From positions 1 through 17,244 of the forward strand of contig CAZSBS010000086.1 of NCBI GenBank assembly GCA_964605095.1: DNA of 17,244 bases, given 5' to 3'. Below, piece by piece: positions 14,156 to 17,244 of this stretch. The stretch is from JAUWQU01 sp964605095 (GTDB lineage Bacteria; Planctomycetota; Phycisphaerae; SM23-33). Below the pieces are notes generated by a model that saw only the letters and a list, made by a program, of their open reading frames with translations, ran no database searches and was not told where the DNA came from. A program made the position numbers and the translations under genes. The first letter of the stretch is position 1; each line of letters starts with the position of its first letter.

Positions 14156-16174
14156 CTAGATGCCGAATACCTTCAGGAGCATCTGGTCGGCCTTCTTGCC
14201 GGCGACGGTCGTGGGGTACTTCTTGACGGTTTCCTGGAGCTTGGCGCGGGCTATGTCCTTCATGTTGTTGGCGAGGTAATTCTCCGCCTGTTGGAGAAGC
14301 CTGTCGGCGGCCTTTTCGTCTTCGGGGGTGGCGGTGGATTTCGGGCCTCCCTTGGCGGCCTCGGCGGCCGCGGCGTCTTTGGCCAGGCTGGCGATCAACG
14401 CCTTGGCGCTGGCGCCGGCGGGCGTGTCGCCGTAGCGGGTGACGACGTATTCGAGCTTGGCCATGCCATCGGCGGTCTTGTCGGCCTCGAGCAGGTCCTT
14501 GGCGAGTTGCAGTTCTATCGCGGCCTGCTCGGCGGGCGTGGCCTTGGGTATGACAACGGGCGGTTTCGGCGGGGTCACCGTCGCGGTCGGGGTGGCTTTG
14601 CCAGGCTCCGGACCACCGGCAAGCGGGCCGAGATCTTCGCTCTGGCCGTGGTCGCCCGTTGAAAAAATCGCCAGGTACCCCTCGGACTCTCCGTCACTCA
14701 AAGTATCCTTGATCGGGTTGTGGACTTTCAGATTCATCCCCTGGCTTTCCGACGAGCCGCTAAGGGTCCACCCGCCGACCACCACGTAACCGTAGGCGGC
14801 ATCGACGCTCGTCAGGATCGTCTGGTGGAAGTAGCCGCACTGGAGCATCTGGAGGTTCTTGTCGAAGATGGCCAGGAACCCATGGCCGCGGAACTTGTCT
14901 TCCTCGTAGTACCAAGGGTCCTTGACTGGGCAGCCGTAATCGCTCCGCCCGACAACGCAGGTCCGCCCCTGCTCGTCCGTCGTCACGTCGATCATGTCCA
15001 GTGGATTGGCCCTCTTGCCGGCTGTGAGCCAGGCGTTCATCCACGTGCCGTGCTCGACGGCCCCGGTGGCTGGGTCGACGCGGAAGAGCACGCACGCCGC
15101 CTGGCCGGACGTCGCGTAGCCCTTGCCCGGCGCGGACTCGAAGGCCCCCGCGAACACGCTCGCGTCGGCCGGCTTGTTCGCGTCGGTGGCGTTTCGGGTA
15201 AGCACCGTCTTCTCGGAGGTGGTCAGGAGCTCCATGTAGACCTTGCCGTCCCGGCCCATGCGGGCCGACCGGCCCCAGGTGTCGGCGGTCAGGTCGTTGC
15301 CGCCGTCCTTCTTGCTGAGCTGGCCCTTGGGGTCGAAGTCCCAAAGGGTCCAAATCTTCTTGCCCTCGCGGTCGAAACCGTGGGCATAAGGCCCACGCCA
15401 GTTGCCCCGCCCATTGTGGGCCACGGTGCTGCCGACGACGGTCGCCACGCCGGTCTTTTCGCACACGGTCAGGTATCCTCCCTGGTTGACCCCGTGGCAG
15501 GGCACTTTCACCCTCCACAGCTCGTTCTTCCACGAGGCGTCGTAGCGGATGAGGTCTTCCTTGGTAAGCACCAGCAGATCGCCGTTGAAATCCGTGCAGA
15601 AATCGCGGATGCCTTCTTGGACGCAGTTCTTGATCGGCTCGGACGCCCCTGGTTCGATCATGTACACGGCCGAGTGGTCCAACAAAAGGCAGATCCGTCC
15701 CGAGTTGTCGAGTTTGAGCGAGTTCAGCGTGCCCGGCAGGTCCACCCGCGGCTTCGGCGTAACGGTCTTGTCGTCCTTGACCACCAGCCGCATCAGGAAC
15801 CCCGTGCCCTCGCCGGAACCGCCTGGGCGCCCGCTCCGAAAGATCATGCCGCCCATCGAGAACCCGCCTCCCTGGGCGTCGGGCAGTTCGCGATTGCCCG
15901 CCACCAGGATCGTGCGGTCCCGCAGGATGCGGACGGCGCGAATGGTGTCGGAGCCCTTGCCGCCAAAAGGAGTTGCACAAATAAGCTTCGCCAGTCCCGT
16001 GTTGGACGGCGCGGCCTTTTCCACCTTGTAGAAGCGATTGCCCGCCGTATCGCTGCCGGTGGTTTCCAGCGCGATCTGGCCCACGGCTGTGGCTGGCGCG
16101 ATAGTCAGCCCGGCACCCAAGACGCCCAGCGCGGCCAAAGCCCACCCGGTTCCCAATCCTGCGCGATTATGCAT
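14156..16174 (-). CDS. Exported protein with propeller-like N-terminus and TPR-like C-terminus
   Basis: This is a 672-residue protein I do not recognise as a named family. Its signal peptide is MHNRAGLGTGWALAALGVLG followed by a cleavable AGLTIAPATAVGQ region. Residues about 45-515 contain repeated strand-turn units such as LDNSGRICLLLDHSAVYMIEP, FNGDLLVLTKEDLIRYD and TDEQGRTCVVGRSDYG, suggesting a beta-propeller of the SBBP/NHL-like kind. A Pro/Thr-rich linker (about 520-548) leads to two helical repeats, AAIELQLAKDLLEADKTADG and RLLQQAENYLANNMKDIARA, each ending in a YPTT/YGDTPA-type turn as in YbgF/TPR proteins. ATG 16174 has a strong GGGGGAG eight bases upstream. It would act in the periplasm or outside, perhaps as a scaffold. 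No catalytic motif was seen. Confidence 0.72.
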   Translation of the reverse strand: MHNRAGLGTGWALAALGVLGAGLTIAPATAVGQIALETTGSDTAGNRFYKVEKAAPSNTGLAKLICATPFGGKGSDTIRAVRILRDRTILVAGNRELPDAQGGGFSMGGMIFRSGRPGGSGEGTGFLMRLVVKDDKTVTPKPRVDLPGTLNSLKLDNSGRICLLLDHSAVYMIEPGASEPIKNCVQEGIRDFCTDFNGDLLVLTKEDLIRYDASWKNELWRVKVPCHGVNQGGYLTVCEKTGVATVVGSTVAHNGRGNWRGPYAHGFDREGKKIWTLWDFDPKGQLSKKDGGNDLTADTWGRSARMGRDGKVYMELLTTSEKTVLTRNATDANKPADASVFAGAFESAPGKGYATSGQAACVLFRVDPATGAVEHGTWMNAWLTAGKRANPLDMIDVTTDEQGRTCVVGRSDYGCPVKDPWYYEEDKFRGHGFLAIFDKNLQMLQCGYFHQTILTSVDAAYGYVVVGGWTLSGSSESQGMNLKVHNPIKDTLSDGESEGYLAIFSTGDHGQSEDLGPLAGGPEPGKATPTATVTPPKPPVVIPKATPAEQAAIELQLAKDLLEADKTADGMAKLEYVVTRYGDTPAGASAKALIASLAKDAAAAEAAKGGPKSTATPEDEKAADRLLQQAENYLANNMKDIARAKLQETVKKYPTTVAGKKADQMLLKVFGI

Positions 16175-16296
16175 AGTTAGTCTCCCCCGGCCACTCAGGC
16201 GGCGGCCGGCAAAATGGCCAAATCCCGACGACAACGCGGCGCACGGAAAAACACTCGGGTTCGACAGCCCCCGACACGCCGTCCGTACTCAATCTT

Positions 16297-16325
16297 AGTG
16301 TATCCGACGTATCCCGGCCAAGCAA
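16297..16325 (-). promoter_or_regulatory. Sigma70-type promoter for the exported protein gene
   Basis: On the minus strand TTGCTT (16325-16320) and TACACT (16302-16297) are 17 bases apart. The -35 matches three and the -10 four of six consensus positions. The leader to ATG 16174 would be about 115 bases. It lies in the divergent gap shared with the 6-phosphogluconolactonase gene. Confidence 0.4.
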
Positions 16326-16394
16326 CAGAGTACCAGTGAAAACTGCGACGTGGTTTTGGCCAATGTCGCCCAAGTCTTTGGCGGCAAAGTTCGA

Positions 16395-16400
16395 TATACT
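16395..16400 (+). promoter_or_regulatory. Possible -10 element for pgl
   Basis: TATACT lies 40 bases before the 6-phosphogluconolactonase start. No -35 is found at 16-18 bases; a TTGGCG box is only 11 bases upstream. It is therefore a weak candidate, listed because this AT-rich hexamer stands out in a GC-rich divergent gap. The remainder of 16235-16440 shows no gene. Confidence 0.25.
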
Positions 16401-16440
16401 TACTGGGCGGGGAACTTACGCCAGAGAAAGGGACGCAGCC

Positions 16441-17205
16441 ATGGCGGAACAGTCTAGAGAAGTCTACGTCGAGCCGTCGGTCGAGCAGGCGACGGGCCTG
16501 GCCAGCAAGTTCGTCAAGGCTATCGTCGCCGAGGCTGTGGGGCGGCACGGGTTCTGTTACCTGGCCCTGGCTGGGGGAACCACGCCGCACGGGCTCTACC
16601 TCCGCCTTGCCAGCGACGGCGTCAGCGGCGACGTGCCGTGGCAGAACGTCGAGGTCTTCTTCGGTGATGAGCGAGATGTGCCCCAGGACCACATCGCCAG
16701 CAACTACCGCATGGCCCAGCGAACCCTGCTGGACCACGTGCCCATCGAGCTGATGCACATACACCCCATGCCCGCCGATGCCGACGACATGCAAAGCTCC
16801 GCGGCCGAGTACGAACAGGCCATCAGAAAGGCCGTCCCCGTGGACGACCAGGGAATCCCGCGGTTCGACCTCATCCTGCTCGGCATGGGCGCCGATGGAC
16901 ACACTGTCAGCCTGTTCCCGAACACCGATGCCATCGAGGAGACTCAAAAGCTCGTCGTCGCATACCACGTGCCCGTGCTGGGGCGAAACCGCATGAGCAT
17001 CACCTTCCCGCTGATCAACGCCGCCCGCAACGTAATCCTCTTCATCACCGGCTCGGACAAGGCCGACGCCGTGGCTAAGTTCCTTGGCAGCGACCAGGAG
17101 GCCCGCGCAGAACTGCCCGTCAGCCGCGTCAACCCCGCGTGCGGCAACTTCAAGATCATCCTCGACGGCGCGAGCGCCCGCGCTGCCAATCTGAAGTTCC
17201 TGTGA
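16441..17205 (+). CDS. pgl: 6-phosphogluconolactonase
   Basis: This 254-residue cytoplasmic enzyme hydrolyses 6-phosphogluconolactone to 6-phosphogluconate in the oxidative pentose phosphate pathway. The three family signatures are present: LALAGGTTPHGLY (about 40-52), VFFGDERDVPQDHIASNYRM (about 71-90), and LILLGMGADGHTVSLFPNT (about 144-162), which includes the conserved Gly-x-Asp-Gly-His catalytic segment. Length is typical of the DevB/SOL type. AAAGGGA upstream of ATG 16441 supports this start; an in-frame extension to a GTG at 16336 is unlikely. It is divergent from the exported protein gene. Neither glucose-6-phosphate dehydrogenase nor gluconate dehydrogenase is within the window. Confidence 0.94.
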   Translation: MAEQSREVYVEPSVEQATGLASKFVKAIVAEAVGRHGFCYLALAGGTTPHGLYLRLASDGVSGDVPWQNVEVFFGDERDVPQDHIASNYRMAQRTLLDHVPIELMHIHPMPADADDMQSSAAEYEQAIRKAVPVDDQGIPRFDLILLGMGADGHTVSLFPNTDAIEETQKLVVAYHVPVLGRNRMSITFPLINAARNVILFITGSDKADAVAKFLGSDQEARAELPVSRVNPACGNFKIILDGASARAANLKFL

Positions 17206-17220
17206 GGACGGTATGTGTGG

Positions 17221-17244
17221 TAGCCGGTAGCCGGTAGCCGGTGG
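17221..17244. repeat. Heptanucleotide tandem repeat TAGCCGG, cut by the window edge
   Basis: Three uninterrupted copies of TAGCCGG occupy 17221-17241, with TGG following at the end of the window, 16 bases after the 6-phosphogluconolactonase stop. The array may continue past the edge. Short GC-rich tandem arrays of this kind are usually intergenic and length-variable; no function can be assigned. Confidence 0.7.

Noticed and set aside
14720..16180. Long plus-strand and extra minus-strand frames inside the exported-protein gene
   Set aside because: They lack ribosome sites and domains, whereas the chosen frame has a signal peptide, a strong Shine-Dalgarno site and repeat structure.
1..17244. 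CRISPR arrays, tRNA or rRNA genes, transposases or integrases
   Set aside because: No regularly spaced repeats, cloverleaf sequences or recombinase motifs were recognised on either strand.

Overview
The window comes from a GC-rich bacterium. The likeliest source is a member of the Planctomycetota or the wider PVC group, possibly Phycisphaerae-like. This rests on gene content: secreted GH36-like and UROD-like proteins side by side, PD40 propeller proteins, an archaeal-type phosphohexomutase, and a dnaN-dciA cluster without dnaA. There is no 16S gene or marker tree here, so the assignment is an inference.

Layout. 1-470: an orphan MNT-type nucleotidyltransferase (toxin-antitoxin antitoxin class) followed by what looks like only the first 21 codons of its HEPN partner. 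478-590: a compact palindromic element with 20-bp perfect terminal inverted repeats and an internal hairpin. 674-5517: a same-strand cluster of a secreted GH36-like glycosidase, a UROD/MtaA-like protein (ATGA overlap) and a PD40 beta-propeller lipoprotein. 5685-10115, minus strand: a restriction-modification cassette (C5 cytosine methyltransferase, DUF4928-type protein, Vsr repair endonuclease) in tight tandem, running into a GlmM-like phosphohexomutase. The cassette is visibly AT-richer than its surroundings, as expected for an acquired defence module. 10261-14149, plus strand: DNA polymerase IV (dinB), sliding clamp (dnaN), helicase loader DciA, and a purine nucleoside phosphorylase-family protein whose active site is strongly altered. 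14156-16174, minus strand: a large exported protein with propeller-like repeats and a C-terminal helical repeat region. 16441-17205: 6-phosphogluconolactonase. The window ends inside a heptanucleotide tandem repeat.

How the genes work together. The methyltransferase, DUF4928 protein and Vsr make a self-contained modification, probable restriction and mismatch-repair unit. Vsr corrects the T:G mismatches left when 5-methylcytosine deaminates. DinB, DnaN and DciA are all replication factors. DinB carries a QLPLF clamp-binding peptide and its clamp is encoded just downstream. The GH36, UROD and PD40 genes look like an environmental glycan or methyl-compound cluster, but their substrates cannot be read from sequence.

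Most interesting points: the R-M/Vsr cassette with a probable B3-like DNA-binding domain fused to the methyltransferase; the phosphorylase homologue in the replication cluster that has lost most phosphate- and purine-contacting residues; the palindromic element beside a gutted MNT/HEPN module; and the Lys-to-Met change in the GH36 nucleophile motif.
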